NCBI GenBank assembly: GCA_028280415.1
Contig: JANQLV010000019.1
Location: 1-64,000, forward strand
Length of the DNA: 64,000 nt
Direction: 5' to 3'
From: Saprospiraceae bacterium
GTDB lineage: Bacteria; Bacteroidota; Bacteroidia; Chitinophagales; Saprospiraceae
Part shown: piece after piece, positions 1 to 9,168 of the stretch
Numbering within the stretch: position 1 is the first letter of the stretch
How the letters are laid out: every line of letters begins with the position of its first letter
The notes under the pieces: generated by a model
The model's database searches: none
Told to the model about the DNA's origin: nothing
Seen by the model: the letters and a program-made list of their open reading frames with translations, nothing else
Made by a program: the position numbers and the translations under genes

Positions 1-94
1 GAAAGTCGAAAGTCGAAAGTCGAAAGTCGAAAGTCGAAAGTCGAAAGTCGAAAGTCGAAAGTCGAAAGTCGAAAGTCGAAAGTCGAAAGTCGAA
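1..94. repeat. Heptamer tandem repeat (GAAAGTC)n
   Basis: Thirteen perfect consecutive copies of GAAAGTC run from base 1 to 91, followed by a partial GAA. The array starts at the window edge, so its true length is unknown. It lies upstream of the CotH-like gene in non-coding sequence. The unit contains the TCGA core also seen in scattered intergenic patches elsewhere in the window (about 3.26, 41.6 and 52.1 kb). Such a perfect short array is expected to vary in copy number between strains. Confidence 0.97.
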
Positions 95-234
95 TTTAAG
101 TAAACTACTTGTCTTTATTTCAAATTAAATAAATTTCCGAAAGTCTTGCCAACAGACTCATCAATTCTTACGTTTACAATATTAAAAGCAACAATAAAAA
201 TTAAAAGCGAACTAAAACAACTTGTCTCCCAGCT

Positions 235-1800
235 ATGAAAATTTATTTGAGCGAACTAAAACAGATCATTCCCTATTGTTTATTCTTATTATCTTTCAAT
301 CTTGCCTGCAAGCCCCATGTAGAAAAGGATTTCACTGCTCCAATAGAAGAAAACTGTACTTTCTCTCATCTAAAATTTGATGGACAAGTCTGCCCTTTTG
401 ATCAGCATACTAAAACCTTTATGTACCCTATAAAGTCTGCTGAAACTGAATTGACTTTTTTTGTCGAGTGGCAAGGTCATGCAGTCAGAGTTTTTTTTAA
501 TCATGAAGAAGTCATAAATCATTCGGACTTAAACCTGAGCGATATAGAGACCAATACTTTGTATCAACTGGAAATCGTAGATTGTACCGGGATTATAGAA
601 AGCTACCAATTAATCTTTACCAACTTTCCAATCATACAAATTAATACCAATGGAATTCTTATTCAGGATGAGCCTAAGCAGGCTGTCGAATTACTCTTAT
701 ATGATCCATACTTCACAGAGCATAATCTAACGGAAAAAGTCTTTAAATCTATCGTTGGAATTGAAACCAGAGGAGGTAGTTCTCAGGCTAATGCCAAACG
801 TTCTTATGCTATTGAGCTATGGTCAAATGAGAATGGAGACAACAAAATCGATTTCCCTCTACTTGGAATGAGAAATGATGATGACTGGATACTTGATGCC
901 TTGTTCATCGATAAATCCAAAGTTCGCAACCGCGTAAGTACAGATATCTGGCGAGATTTACATAGTTTATATTATAGCGACGAGGAACCCAACGCAAGTC
1001 CTGGAACAGCGGCCGAACACGTTGAGGTTTTTATGGATCAAAGGTATCATGGTCTGCATAATTTTACCGAAAGACTGGATCGCAAATTACTACAATTAAA
1101 ATCATCCGAGCCAGATGAGGTAGAAGGCCTACTGTATAAAGCTTTTTGGTGGGGACCAATTGTTGCTTTTCTAAACTATTATCCCGCCGATCCGCTTTCG
1201 GAAACCTGGGATGGATGGGAGCAAAAATATCCGGATGCTGAAGACTTTATTAGTTGGGCGGCTTTAGACAGCCTCAGCAATTTTGTCGTTAACTCCAATG
1301 ATCAAAATTTCAATACCCACATCCATGAATGGTTACATATTCCAAACGTCATTGATTATTTCATCTTAATCAATTTGATCCGTGGTGATGATAATGTTGC
1401 TAAAAACATCTATGCCGTTCGCTATAAAAAGGGAGAACCTTTCTTTTTTGTTCCCTGGGACATGGATGCCACCTGGGGCAGAGACTATTTGGGCAATCCA
1501 CTGGATGCGGAAATTATTCTCACGAATGGTTTGTTTGATCGTTTGTTGGAAAATAATCCTAATAATTATCGCCTGCAACTCAAACAACGATGGTTCAGTT
1601 TAAGAAATGGCCTATTAAATAATCCGGAAACCAAGGCTTACTTTAACAAGCATTTCATACAGTTTGAAAACTCTGGTACTTTTGAAAGAGAAACCGACCG
1701 CTGGGGTTTCGAATATGATTTGGCTACCGAAAAAGATTATCTAGAAAACTGGATCGATGAGCGACTAATTTTTCTGGATGAATATTTTGAAAGTTTGTGA
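235..1800 (+). CDS. CotH-kinase-family lipoprotein
   Basis: 521 aa. The N-terminus has a hydrophobic stretch ending in a lipobox-like LSFNLAC (Cys25), so it is probably an exported lipoprotein. Residues about 150-515 match the CotH family, an atypical protein-kinase-like fold named after a Bacillus spore-coat protein. Visible motifs are the RGGSSQ block, an E-R-x-D-R motif (E279, R280, D282, R283) and the late W-D-M-D motif (D409, D411), which correspond to family nucleotide/metal-binding residues. Many Bacteroidota encode such exported CotH proteins; their substrates are mostly unknown. The ATG start gives a clean export signal. Family assignment is confident; kinase activity is inferred only. 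Confidence 0.85.
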   Translation: MKIYLSELKQIIPYCLFLLSFNLACKPHVEKDFTAPIEENCTFSHLKFDGQVCPFDQHTKTFMYPIKSAETELTFFVEWQGHAVRVFFNHEEVINHSDLNLSDIETNTLYQLEIVDCTGIIESYQLIFTNFPIIQINTNGILIQDEPKQAVELLLYDPYFTEHNLTEKVFKSIVGIETRGGSSQANAKRSYAIELWSNENGDNKIDFPLLGMRNDDDWILDALFIDKSKVRNRVSTDIWRDLHSLYYSDEEPNASPGTAAEHVEVFMDQRYHGLHNFTERLDRKLLQLKSSEPDEVEGLLYKAFWWGPIVAFLNYYPADPLSETWDGWEQKYPDAEDFISWAALDSLSNFVVNSNDQNFNTHIHEWLHIPNVIDYFILINLIRGDDNVAKNIYAVRYKKGEPFFFVPWDMDATWGRDYLGNPLDAEIILTNGLFDRLLENNPNNYRLQLKQRWFSLRNGLLNNPETKAYFNKHFIQFENSGTFERETDRWGFEYDLATEKDYLENWIDERLIFLDEYFESL

Positions 1801-1830
1801 TTTGTTATTCAATATTTATTAAGCACTTAG

Positions 1831-1838
1831 TACCTTTG
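1831..1838 (+). promoter_or_regulatory. -7 promoter element upstream of fumC
   Basis: TACCTTTG matches the Bacteroidota -7 consensus TAnnTTTG, 28 nt before the ATG at 1866. No good -33 TTTG sits at the usual 19-21 nt distance. The element lies inside the longer reading frame that opens with a GTG at 1797, which argues that this upstream start is not used. Confidence 0.6.
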
Positions 1839-1865
1839 CAGAAATTTTTTAAAACCACTCTGCAA

Positions 1866-3248
1866 ATGAAATATCGTAAAGAAAAAGACAGTATCGGAAT
1901 TGTAAATGTACCCGCTGATAAATATTGGGCAGCTCAGACCCAACGTTCCAGGGAGAATTTTAAGATTGGCGGGCAGCAAATGCCAATGGAAGTAATTCGT
2001 GCATACGCAATTCTGAAAAAAGCCGCTGCACAAACCAATGCCGAACTTGGCGCACTTCCCAAAAGCAAAGCCAACCTAATCGGCAGAGTTTGTAATGAAA
2101 TTCTTAATGGAAAACTGGATGAGCAATTTCCTTTAGTGGTCTGGCAAACCGGTTCGGGCACACAAACCAATATGAATGTCAATGAAGTGATTGCCAACCG
2201 CGCCCATGTTCTTAAAGGTGGAAAACTGGATGACAAGGAAAAAGTACTGCATCCCAATGATGATGTCAACAAATCCCAATCCTCTAATGATACCTTTCCA
2301 ACGGCTATGCATATTGCTGCATACCAGACATTGATCGAATCCACGATCCCCGGTATTGAAACTTTACGGGCGACACTTGCTGCAAAGTCAAAAGAATATA
2401 TGAAGGTCGTTAAAATCGGGCGTACACATTTTATGGATGCTACACCGGTTACAGTCGGCCAGGAGCTTTCGGGCTATGTATCCCAGTTGGATCATGGTCT
2501 GGCAGCTATCAAAAACACCTTAAAACACCTGGCAGAGCTGGCTTTGGGTGGAACGGCTGTAGGGACCGGACTGAATACCCCTAAAGGCTACGCTAAACTG
2601 GTGGCTAAGAAAATCGCCGAACTTACCGGCTTGCCCTTCGTGACGGCCAAAAATAAATTTGAAGCCTTGGCTGCACACGATGCGATCGTCGAAGCACACG
2701 GTGCCTTGAAAACCGTAGCTGTTTCCCTAATGAAAATCGGGAATGATATTCGCATGCTGGCCTCCGGCCCTCGATGTGGAATTGGCGAACTGATTATTCC
2801 TGCTAATGAACCGGGCTCCTCGATCATGCCGGGAAAAGTCAATCCAACTCAATCCGAAGCATTGACCATGGCGATGGCTCAGGTCATCGGGAATGATGTA
2901 GCAATCAATGTAGGAGGAATGACCGGACATTTTGAACTAAATGTTTTCAAACCGATGATGATTTTCAATTTCCTTTTCTCTGCTAAATTGATTGGAGATG
3001 CTTGCCGAAGTTTCAATGAAAACTGTGCCCTTGGAATAGAGCCGAATCACAAAGTCATTGAGGAAAAATTGCAAAACTCTCTGATGCTGGTCACTGCTTT
3101 GAATACCAAAATTGGCTATGATAAAGCGGCTACTATTGCCAAAAAGGCTTATAAAGAAAATAAAACACTTAAAACTTCGGCAATCGAATTAGGCTATCTC
3201 ACTGCCGAAGAATTCGATTCCTGGGTACGGCCGGAGAAAATGATTTAG
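1866..3248 (+). CDS. fumC: Class II fumarate hydratase
   Basis: 460 aa, the normal length for FumC, which interconverts fumarate and malate in the TCA cycle in the cytosol. The fumarase/aspartase superfamily signature [11 protein letters not shown] is present, as are the SSND region with its threonine, and the [10 protein letters not shown] block. The frame is open back to a GTG at 1797 overlapping the CotH stop. I start at the ATG at 1866 because the protein then begins with the typical short N-terminus ([11 protein letters not shown]) and because a -7 promoter element lies between the two possible starts. It appears to be transcribed from its own promoter. Fumarase rather than aspartase is favoured by the overall motif pattern. 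Confidence 0.96.
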   Translation: MKYRKEKDSIGIVNVPADKYWAAQTQRSRENFKIGGQQMPMEVIRAYAILKKAAAQTNAELGALPKSKANLIGRVCNEILNGKLDEQFPLVVWQTGSGTQTNMNVNEVIANRAHVLKGGKLDDKEKVLHPNDDVNKSQSSNDTFPTAMHIAAYQTLIESTIPGIETLRATLAAKSKEYMKVVKIGRTHFMDATPVTVGQELSGYVSQLDHGLAAIKNTLKHLAELALGGTAVGTGLNTPKGYAKLVAKKIAELTGLPFVTAKNKFEALAAHDAIVEAHGALKTVAVSLMKIGNDIRMLASGPRCGIGELIIPANEPGSSIMPGKVNPTQSEALTMAMAQVIGNDVAINVGGMTGHFELNVFKPMMIFNFLFSAKLIGDACRSFNENCALGIEPNHKVIEEKLQNSLMLVTALNTKIGYDKAATIAKKAYKENKTLKTSAIELGYLTAEEFDSWVRPEKMI

Positions 3249-3373
3249 TTAGCCGGTGTATTGATGTTCGAGGTTCGGTACCCACAATACCGAATGTCGA
3301 GCATCGAACACCTAAACGCTGTGAAACTCCATCTTTTTTGGCCTAAAAACTACCATTATCCATAAAAAAGTCA

Positions 3374-3381
3374 TATCTTTG
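3374..3381 (+). promoter_or_regulatory. -7 promoter element for DUF177-rpmF
   Basis: TATCTTTG fits TAnnTTTG exactly, 28 nt upstream of the DUF177 start codon. No convincing -33 element was found. It would drive the DUF177-rpmF pair. Confidence 0.65.
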
Positions 3382-3409
3382 CCCCGCAATTTTAGAAAGT
3401 TCTTTAATT

Positions 3410-3928
3410 ATGGAGGCGCTGAAAGAATTCATTATCCCGATAGAGGGATTGAGTATCGGAGTACATCAGTTTGATTTTCAGATAGATAAGGAGTTTTTTG
3501 ATCATTTTGAAAATGCCCCTGTCGAAGATGGAAATTTTATGATGCAACTTCACTTTGACAAACGCCCCGATATGTTGGTTTTGACTTTTGAATTTACCGG
3601 AACCTTTTTAGTGGACTGCGATCGATGCCTGGAAGCTATTAATATCCCGGTACAAGGTAATCAGCAATTACTGGTAAAGTACAGCGACAAAGCTACAGAA
3701 GATGCGGAAATTGTTTATATCACTAAAGATACACCGCTCCTGAATGTGGCAAAATATGCTTACGAAAGTATTTGTTTGAATTTACCGATTACGAAAGTCT
3801 GTGATGCGATTGATAATCCTCCGTGTAATGAAAACATGCTGGACTATCTGAACAGAACCGATGAAGAAGATGAAAAAGCCGGTAATCCTATCTGGGAGGC
3901 GTTAAAAAACTTTAAAAAAGATAATTAA
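3410..3928 (+). CDS. DUF177 / YceD-family protein
   Basis: 172 aa, acidic, cytosolic. The central D-C-D-R-C-L-E motif and the later cysteine pair (VCDAIDNPPC) are typical of the DUF177 (YceD) family. Members sit directly before rpmF in most bacteria and have been linked to rRNA/ribosome maturation. Here the gene is followed 32 nt later by rpmF, the conserved order. The plsX-fabH genes that often come next in other phyla are absent. The family call is strong. The molecular role is taken from the family and cannot be read from the sequence. Confidence 0.85.
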   Translation: MEALKEFIIPIEGLSIGVHQFDFQIDKEFFDHFENAPVEDGNFMMQLHFDKRPDMLVLTFEFTGTFLVDCDRCLEAINIPVQGNQQLLVKYSDKATEDAEIVYITKDTPLLNVAKYAYESICLNLPITKVCDAIDNPPCNENMLDYLNRTDEEDEKAGNPIWEALKNFKKDN

Positions 3929-3960
3929 CAAGTGCTTGAGCACTTTAAAACGAATATAAA

Positions 3961-4158
3961 ATGGCACATCCTAAGAGTAAAATCTCTAAGCAAAGAAAAA
4001 GAAAAAGAAGAACGCACTACAAAGCTGCTGTTCCTACGATAGCGACTTGTCCTACTACTGGTGAGCCACACTTATATCACCGAGCTTATTGGCTTGACGG
4101 CAATATGTATTACAAGGGGCAAATTGTAATTAAAGCAGTAGAAGACGATCTAGACTAA
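3961..4158 (+). CDS. rpmF: 50S ribosomal protein bL32
   Basis: 65 aa, very basic. The start [17 protein letters not shown] is the typical bL32 N-terminus, and length and charge fit. It is a structural protein of the large ribosomal subunit. Only one cysteine remains in the region where zinc-binding bL32 forms carry four, so this is the zinc-free type. It is co-oriented with DUF177 32 nt upstream and followed by an intrinsic terminator. Confidence 0.97.
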   Translation: MAHPKSKISKQRKRKRRTHYKAAVPTIATCPTTGEPHLYHRAYWLDGNMYYKGQIVIKAVEDDLD

Positions 4159-4185
4159 CAATAAGCTACTTTCGAAAGATATTAC

Positions 4186-4217
4186 AAAGCTCCCATAAGT
4201 TTTATGAGGGGCTTTTT
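4186..4217 (+). terminator. Intrinsic terminator after rpmF
   Basis: An imperfect hairpin (AAGCTCCCATAA pairing with TTATGAGGGGCTT, one bulge) is followed by TTTTTGTG. It overlaps an in-frame ATG at 4204 of the downstream RidA frame, which supports the later RidA start. Confidence 0.75.
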
Positions 4218-4254
4218 GTGTTTTACAACATTTATTTATTTTATTCTTTTTTCA

Positions 4255-4638
4255 ATGAAAACAATCATCAATACTCCCAAGGCACCCGCTCCGGTTGGTC
4301 CATATAATCAAGCTACCATGTTTAATGGAATGTTATTCATCAGTGGCCAAATTGCAATTGATTCCAATACCGGACAAATTATCAATTATAATATCGAAAC
4401 GGAAACCCATCAGGTCATGAAAAACCTGGGTTATGTGCTTGAACAAGCGGGGATGACTTTCGAAAATGTCCTGAAAGCTTCTGTTTTTGTCTCTGATATG
4501 AATAACTACAGCCGGATTAATGCAGTATATGCAGAGTATTTCAACGAAGATACTGCTCCTGCCCGAGAACTGGTTGAGGTTGCTAATTTACCCAAGTTTG
4601 TCAATGTTGAAATATCTGTAATCGCTGCTAAAGGTTAA
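4255..4638 (+). CDS. RidA-family (YjgF/Rid) enamine/imine deaminase
   Basis: 127 aa, the standard size of Rid proteins. These hydrolyse reactive 2-aminoacrylate and related enamine/imine intermediates from PLP enzymes. Family features include the N-terminal APAPVGPYNQA, the ISGQIAID segment and the conserved arginine in APARELVEV. The frame extends upstream to an ATG at 4204, but the extra 17 residues would be encoded inside the rpmF terminator, so I start at 4255. Probably cytosolic and monocistronic; a lipoprotein gene follows after 37 nt. Confidence 0.93.
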   Translation: MKTIINTPKAPAPVGPYNQATMFNGMLFISGQIAIDSNTGQIINYNIETETHQVMKNLGYVLEQAGMTFENVLKASVFVSDMNNYSRINAVYAEYFNEDTAPARELVEVANLPKFVNVEISVIAAKG

Positions 4639-4675
4639 TGCAATAAATCCCTTAAGTGTCAGTAATCATCTAAAA

Positions 4676-5866
4676 ATGAAATTGCATTCTGTTTCTTTGT
4701 TATTTATTCTAATCACTGCTTGCAGCTGCGTTTCTACCTCCGATTTAAACAGAGGCTTTTTAATTCCAAGTGCAGATGAACTCACTGAAATTGAATTTAG
4801 CACTACTAAAGATTTAATTTTTTTAGAAGCTAAAGTAAATGGTGTCTCTGGCATTTTTGTTTTTGATAACGGGGCCTCTATTAGTGCAGTAAATCCTGAT
4901 TTTGCCATCCGAGCTAATATTAAACCGGGTAAAAAATCTAAAATAACAGATGCTAATAACAATCAGAAAAGCCTTAAAGAATCAACAGCTGATACGGTTA
5001 TTATAGGCGGGCATAAATTTATAAAAACCGGATTTTATATACTGGATACTAAAAAGTTCCTTCCTTGTGATACAATTGATGGTATTATTGGTGCTTCTAT
5101 CATAAATAAAGCAAATTGGGAAATCGATTTCATCCGAAAAAAAATGAGAATATCCTCCCGGGTTTTTGAAAACCCAGGATACAAAATGAGTATTTCATTT
5201 AGCTCAAATAATAGCAGTTTCACTACTATATCAATAATGGATCAATTAATAAAATGTAAAATTGATTTAGGAAGCAGCAGGAATGTTAAGTTGCGCAAAG
5301 AAAAATATTATTCTCTTTTCTTAAATGCCGAGGCAGAAAAAAGGGTTGGAATCGTCTCTCGTTCTGTTACAGGCTTAGGGAATATTGATACAATCTATCG
5401 GATTAGTGATCTTGTTGACATTACTCATGGCCAGACTAAATTACCTGTCCAGGCAAGTGTCCAACTATTCAGTCGGATGAAATACGCCGGATATATTGGG
5501 ATAGACTTTTTTAATGACTATTTGCTCACGATCAATTCAAATACGAAGGAATACATTTTATCAGAAAACAAGAATCACCAAAATTTACCTCAAAAAGAAA
5601 AGTCATTTGGTATTGTGGTTTATCCCGTAAAAGACCATTGGCTTGTTATACAACTCAATCCAAATCAAAAACGGTTAAAAGGAATTGAAGTAATGGATAA
5701 AGTAGTTGCTATCGATAATATTCCATTCAGTGATTTTGGCGGTTTTTGTGAATTTGAAGACTATTGGCAGAAAAAGAAAGAAAACGAAGAATCAATTTTA
5801 ATTTCACTGGAGCAGAGGCATCTTGAAATTCCATTTGAAAAACAAACCTCTATTATTTTGAACTAA
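4676..5866 (+). CDS. Retropepsin-like aspartic protease lipoprotein with PDZ-like tail
   Basis: 396 aa. The N-terminus is a lipoprotein signal (LITAC, Cys16). Residues about 45-150 read as a retropepsin-like lobe with the catalytic-type motif FDNGAS (D64), then an IIG(A) strand typical of the fold. A second lobe has the weaker motif IDLGSS (D197) in place of DTGA. Residues about 300-375 resemble a PDZ-like domain (KGIEVMDKVVAID). Exported bilobed aspartyl-protease-like proteins with PDZ tails are common in Bacteroidota, with unknown substrates. The family call is by motif. Activity is uncertain because both motifs deviate from DTG/DSG. Confidence 0.7.
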   Translation: MKLHSVSLLFILITACSCVSTSDLNRGFLIPSADELTEIEFSTTKDLIFLEAKVNGVSGIFVFDNGASISAVNPDFAIRANIKPGKKSKITDANNNQKSLKESTADTVIIGGHKFIKTGFYILDTKKFLPCDTIDGIIGASIINKANWEIDFIRKKMRISSRVFENPGYKMSISFSSNNSSFTTISIMDQLIKCKIDLGSSRNVKLRKEKYYSLFLNAEAEKRVGIVSRSVTGLGNIDTIYRISDLVDITHGQTKLPVQASVQLFSRMKYAGYIGIDFFNDYLLTINSNTKEYILSENKNHQNLPQKEKSFGIVVYPVKDHWLVIQLNPNQKRLKGIEVMDKVVAIDNIPFSDFGGFCEFEDYWQKKKENEESILISLEQRHLEIPFEKQTSIILN

Positions 5867-6043
5867 ATCAGCACCCGGTAAAAAATACTGGTTAAAGTAT
5901 CTCAAAAAAGCAAGGAAAGATTTAATAATAACAATAAATTAAAAAACACAAGTAACAATTAATCACGTGTAGCTGTCAACACTAAGAAATTATCTAAACG
6001 ATAGCCTGCATCTTTATCACTTGAAACTCAATACCTAAATATC

Positions 6044-7057
6044 ATGGAAAATAAAAAACGCGTCCTGTCCTGTATCCAGCCTACTGGCGATATGCACTTT
6101 GGTAACTACTTTGGTGCTGTCAAAAACTGGGTAGCGTTACAAGAGCAATACGATTGTATTTATGGCGTAGTAGATTATCATGCGATAACTATGCCCTATA
6201 CGCCTAAAAAATTGAGAGAAAATGTTTGGGATTTGGTGATCAATCTAATGGCTACGGGTGTTGAGGCCAAGCATCTTTTTATCCAGTCCCTGGTTCCGGA
6301 GCACGCCGAACTGAGTTGGATATTCAACTGCTTCTGCTCTTACGGTCAATTGACCCGGATGACGCAGTTTAAAGATAAAAGCCTACAAAGTAAAGAAACC
6401 AGTAGTGATGATTTTATCTCTTCCGGTTTGCTTACTTATCCGGTTTTACAGGCGGCAGATATTTTAATTTATCAGGCGGATTATGTTCCGGTTGGGAAAG
6501 ATCAGATTCAGCATCTGGAATTAACGCGTAATATCGCCCAGCGATTCAATCATCAGATGGGTAAAGAGTATTTTACCATGCCCGAGCCGCTTTTAACGCA
6601 GATTCCCAAAGTGATGTCTCCAGCCGACCCTAATCGAAAAATGAGCAAGAGTGCCGGTGAGAAGCATTACATCAATCTTTTTGCAGAAGAAAGTCGAATC
6701 AGAAAGCAGATCAGATCAGCTGTGACGGATACCGGTGAAACACCAGAAGGAAAAATGAGTCCGGGAGTAGAAAATTTATTCAGTATGCTCCAGGCCAGCG
6801 GCAAAAAGGAAGAATATGATTCTTTAATTGCTGACTATCACAATGGCAGCTTGAAATATGTTGATTTAAAAGATGCTACGGCTGACGGATTGGTAGCTAT
6901 TAGCAAAACTTTCCGGGCAAGGAAGGAAGAACTGCTGGCAGATCGTAAAGCCGTTAAAAATCAGATTAAAGCTTCCTCGATGGAAATCAGAAAGAAAGCG
7001 CAGGAGACGGTACGAGGAGCAAAAGAAATAGCTGGCTTACAGAACATCAAGTTTTAA
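6044..7057 (+). CDS. trpS: Tryptophan-tRNA ligase
   Basis: 337 aa, a normal bacterial TrpRS length. Class I synthetase motifs are both present: the HIGH-like HFGN (residues 18-21) after the PTGDM loop, and KMSKS at 199-203. The enzyme charges tRNA-Trp. The ATG at 6044 gives the canonical N-terminus (MENKKRVLSCIQPTG). A 177-nt non-coding gap precedes it, and the gene points the same way as the FAH-family gene that follows after 68 nt. Confidence 0.97.
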   Translation: MENKKRVLSCIQPTGDMHFGNYFGAVKNWVALQEQYDCIYGVVDYHAITMPYTPKKLRENVWDLVINLMATGVEAKHLFIQSLVPEHAELSWIFNCFCSYGQLTRMTQFKDKSLQSKETSSDDFISSGLLTYPVLQAADILIYQADYVPVGKDQIQHLELTRNIAQRFNHQMGKEYFTMPEPLLTQIPKVMSPADPNRKMSKSAGEKHYINLFAEESRIRKQIRSAVTDTGETPEGKMSPGVENLFSMLQASGKKEEYDSLIADYHNGSLKYVDLKDATADGLVAISKTFRARKEELLADRKAVKNQIKASSMEIRKKAQETVRGAKEIAGLQNIKF

Positions 7058-7125
7058 ACAATTCCTTATTCGCTTTTCGGTTCTTATAATTCGAAGGGCG
7101 AACAGGGAAAAACACGGAGCATATA

Positions 7126-7749
7126 ATGAAAATCATCTGTATTGGTCGGAATTACATCGATCACGCAAAAGAACTGCAAAATCCAGTCCCCAAGAACCCA
7201 TTGGTTTTTATGAAGCCACCCTCTGCCCTGCTGGTTAATAATAAACCATTTTATTATCCGGAATTTACAAAAGACCTTCATCATGAAGTTGAAGTAGTCC
7301 TAAAGATTGCCCGCAACGGGCGCCATGTTCAACCGGAGTTTGCTCCCAGGTATTATGAAAAAATAGCTCTGGGGATCGATTTTACGGCTCGTGATGTGCA
7401 AAGTGAATTAAAAAAGAAAGGACATCCCTGGGAAATTGCCAAGGGCTTTGACGGTTCAGCGGTATTGAGTGAATTTGTACATATTTCTGACTTCGAAGAC
7501 CCTTCGGCCATTGAATTTCGCCTGACTAAAAATGGAAATAACGTCCAGCTTGGAAATACAAAAGATTTGATTTTCGATTTTGATTATCTCATCACTTATG
7601 TTTCCCGGTATTTCAAACTACAGCAAGGTGATCTGATCTATACCGGGACTCCTGCCGGTGTTGGACCAGTGGTCATTGGGGATAAGCTCGAAGGCTTTTT
7701 AAATACCAAAAATGGAGAACAATTAATGTTTAATTGTAATATAAAATAA
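7126..7749 (+). CDS. Fumarylacetoacetate hydrolase (FAH) family protein
   Basis: 207 aa, the size of the short FAHD1-like branch, which holds acylpyruvases and oxaloacetate decarboxylases. Visible are the N-terminal CIGRNYIDHAKE, the metal-binding pattern HHEVEVV followed by GIDFTARD, and the GTPAGVGP loop. A divalent metal in the active site is expected. The exact substrate cannot be deduced. The gene is co-oriented with trpS upstream and metK downstream but has a non-coding gap on both sides. Confidence 0.9.
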   Translation: MKIICIGRNYIDHAKELQNPVPKNPLVFMKPPSALLVNNKPFYYPEFTKDLHHEVEVVLKIARNGRHVQPEFAPRYYEKIALGIDFTARDVQSELKKKGHPWEIAKGFDGSAVLSEFVHISDFEDPSAIEFRLTKNGNNVQLGNTKDLIFDFDYLITYVSRYFKLQQGDLIYTGTPAGVGPVVIGDKLEGFLNTKNGEQLMFNCNIK

Positions 7750-7751
7750 GC

Positions 7752-7782
7752 TTTCTTATTCCATAAAGATTTTCTATTTTTG
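7752..7782 (+). promoter_or_regulatory. metK promoter
   Basis: TATTTTTG at 7775-7782 matches the -7 consensus, with TTTC at 7752-7755 (one base off TTTG) 19 nt upstream. It lies in the 77-nt gap before metK. Confidence 0.65.
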
Positions 7783-7826
7783 TGGCGCTTTAAGCTTAAA
7801 AATTTAATCATCTTTAATTATATTAA

Positions 7827-9086
7827 ATGCCATATCTATTCACGTCCGAATCTGTTTCTGAAGGACACCCTGATAAAATAGCTGACCAAATTTCCGATGC
7901 GATTCTTGATGCATTTCTGACACAGGATCCCAATTCAAAAGTCGCTTGTGAGACCCTTGTAACGACAGGCTTGGCGGTTGTATCCGGAGAAGTTCGGTCC
8001 AAGGCTTATGTCGATGTACAATCTACGGTAAGAGATGTTATAAAAAAGATCGGATATACAAAATCCGAATATCAATTCGATGCAGATTCCTGTGGTGTTA
8101 TTTCTGCGATCCACGAGCAATCAGCTGATATTGCACAAGGTGTAGATGTCGGTAAAAAAGCGGAAGATATGGGAGCAGGAGACCAGGGAATGATGTTTGG
8201 TTATGCAAGTAATGAAACCAAGAATTTCATGCCACTCTCGCTCGAAATTTCTCACCTCCTGCTCGAAGAGTTAGCTTCCATTCGCAAAGCGGGTCGTCAA
8301 ATGAAATACCTGCGCCCGGATTCAAAATCGCAAGTCACCATTGAGTACAGCGATGATCATAAACCATTGAGAGTAGAAACTATCGTTGTATCTACTCAAC
8401 ATGACGATTTTGATAAGGAAAAGAAAATGCTGGCTCAGATCAAAAAAGATGTCAAGGAAATTTTGATTCCAAGAGTTATTAAAAAACTTCCTGCGAAGAC
8501 CAGAAAATTATTTGATACTAATTACACTTTACACGTTAATCCAACCGGTAAATTCGTCATTGGTGGTCCGCACGGCGATACCGGATTAACCGGGCGTAAA
8601 ATCATTGTAGATACCTACGGCGGTAAAGGCGCACATGGTGGAGGTGCTTTCTCCGGAAAGGATTCTTCAAAGGTTGATCGCTCTGCAGCTTATGCCACCC
8701 GCCATATTGCCAAGAATGTCGTAGCCGCCAAATTAGCTGATCAATGCCTGGTTCAGGTGGCTTATGCAATTGGTGTAGCCGAACCGGTCGGACTTTATGT
8801 CAATACTTATGGTACCTGCAAAATTGAGGGCCTTACCGATGGGGAGATTGCCGAAAAGCTAAAAGGTTTATTCGATCTTCGCCCGGCGGCTATTATCAAG
8901 CGCTTTGGCCTGACCAATCCTATTTTTTCAGAGACTGCCGCTTATGGACACATGGGACGTAAGCCCGGGAAAAAGACCGTGATGATTGGTATGAATGGCA
9001 GTTCCAAGAAAGTAACTGTCGAAACTTTTACCTGGGAAAAACTGGATATGGTTGATGCGATCAAAAAAGCTTTCAATCTGAAATAA
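7827..9086 (+). CDS. metK: S-adenosylmethionine synthetase
   Basis: 419 aa, within the Bacteroidota MetK range. It makes S-adenosylmethionine from ATP and methionine. All signatures are present: the N-terminal [13 protein letters not shown], the ATP-binding [12 protein letters not shown] and the GGGAFSGKD phosphate-binding loop. The start ATG is 45 nt after a -7 element. The 77-nt upstream gap is too short and featureless for a SAM riboswitch. A strong perfect-palindrome terminator follows the stop. Confidence 0.98.
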   Translation: MPYLFTSESVSEGHPDKIADQISDAILDAFLTQDPNSKVACETLVTTGLAVVSGEVRSKAYVDVQSTVRDVIKKIGYTKSEYQFDADSCGVISAIHEQSADIAQGVDVGKKAEDMGAGDQGMMFGYASNETKNFMPLSLEISHLLLEELASIRKAGRQMKYLRPDSKSQVTIEYSDDHKPLRVETIVVSTQHDDFDKEKKMLAQIKKDVKEILIPRVIKKLPAKTRKLFDTNYTLHVNPTGKFVIGGPHGDTGLTGRKIIVDTYGGKGAHGGGAFSGKDSSKVDRSAAYATRHIAKNVVAAKLADQCLVQVAYAIGVAEPVGLYVNTYGTCKIEGLTDGEIAEKLKGLFDLRPAAIIKRFGLTNPIFSETAAYGHMGRKPGKKTVMIGMNGSSKKVTVETFTWEKLDMVDAIKKAFNLK

Positions 9087-9116
9087 GAATAAAGTTTTAA
9101 TATATCTCTAAATGTT

Positions 9117-9147
9117 AAAGGGCACTCCATGGAGTGCCCTTTTCTTT
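9117..9147. terminator. Perfect-palindrome terminator between metK and the T9SS gene
   Basis: A 26-nt perfect inverted repeat (centre ...ACTCCATGGAGT...) at 9117-9142 is followed by a T-rich tract on the + strand and flanked by A residues on the other side. It probably ends both metK (+) and the convergent gene at 9169 (-). Confidence 0.85.
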
Positions 9148-9168
9148 TTCAGTTTAGCGTCAAAACTT

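Noticed and set aside
1-94. CRISPR-like repeat array
   Set aside because: The unit is 7 nt and directly tandem, with no spacers and no cas genes in the window.
1797-1865. N-terminal extension of fumarase from a GTG at 1797
   Set aside because: It overlaps the CotH stop, contains the -7 promoter element, and is not part of the FumC family N-terminus.
1934-2344. Open reading frame antisense to fumC (136 aa)
   Set aside because: The sense frame is a complete fumarase; the antisense product has no signal, motif or own promoter. Similar antisense frames inside gcvP, the helicase gene and the giant T9SS gene were left out for the same reason.
7750-7826. SAM riboswitch before metK
   Set aside because: The gap is only 77 nt, contains the promoter, and shows none of the conserved aptamer elements.
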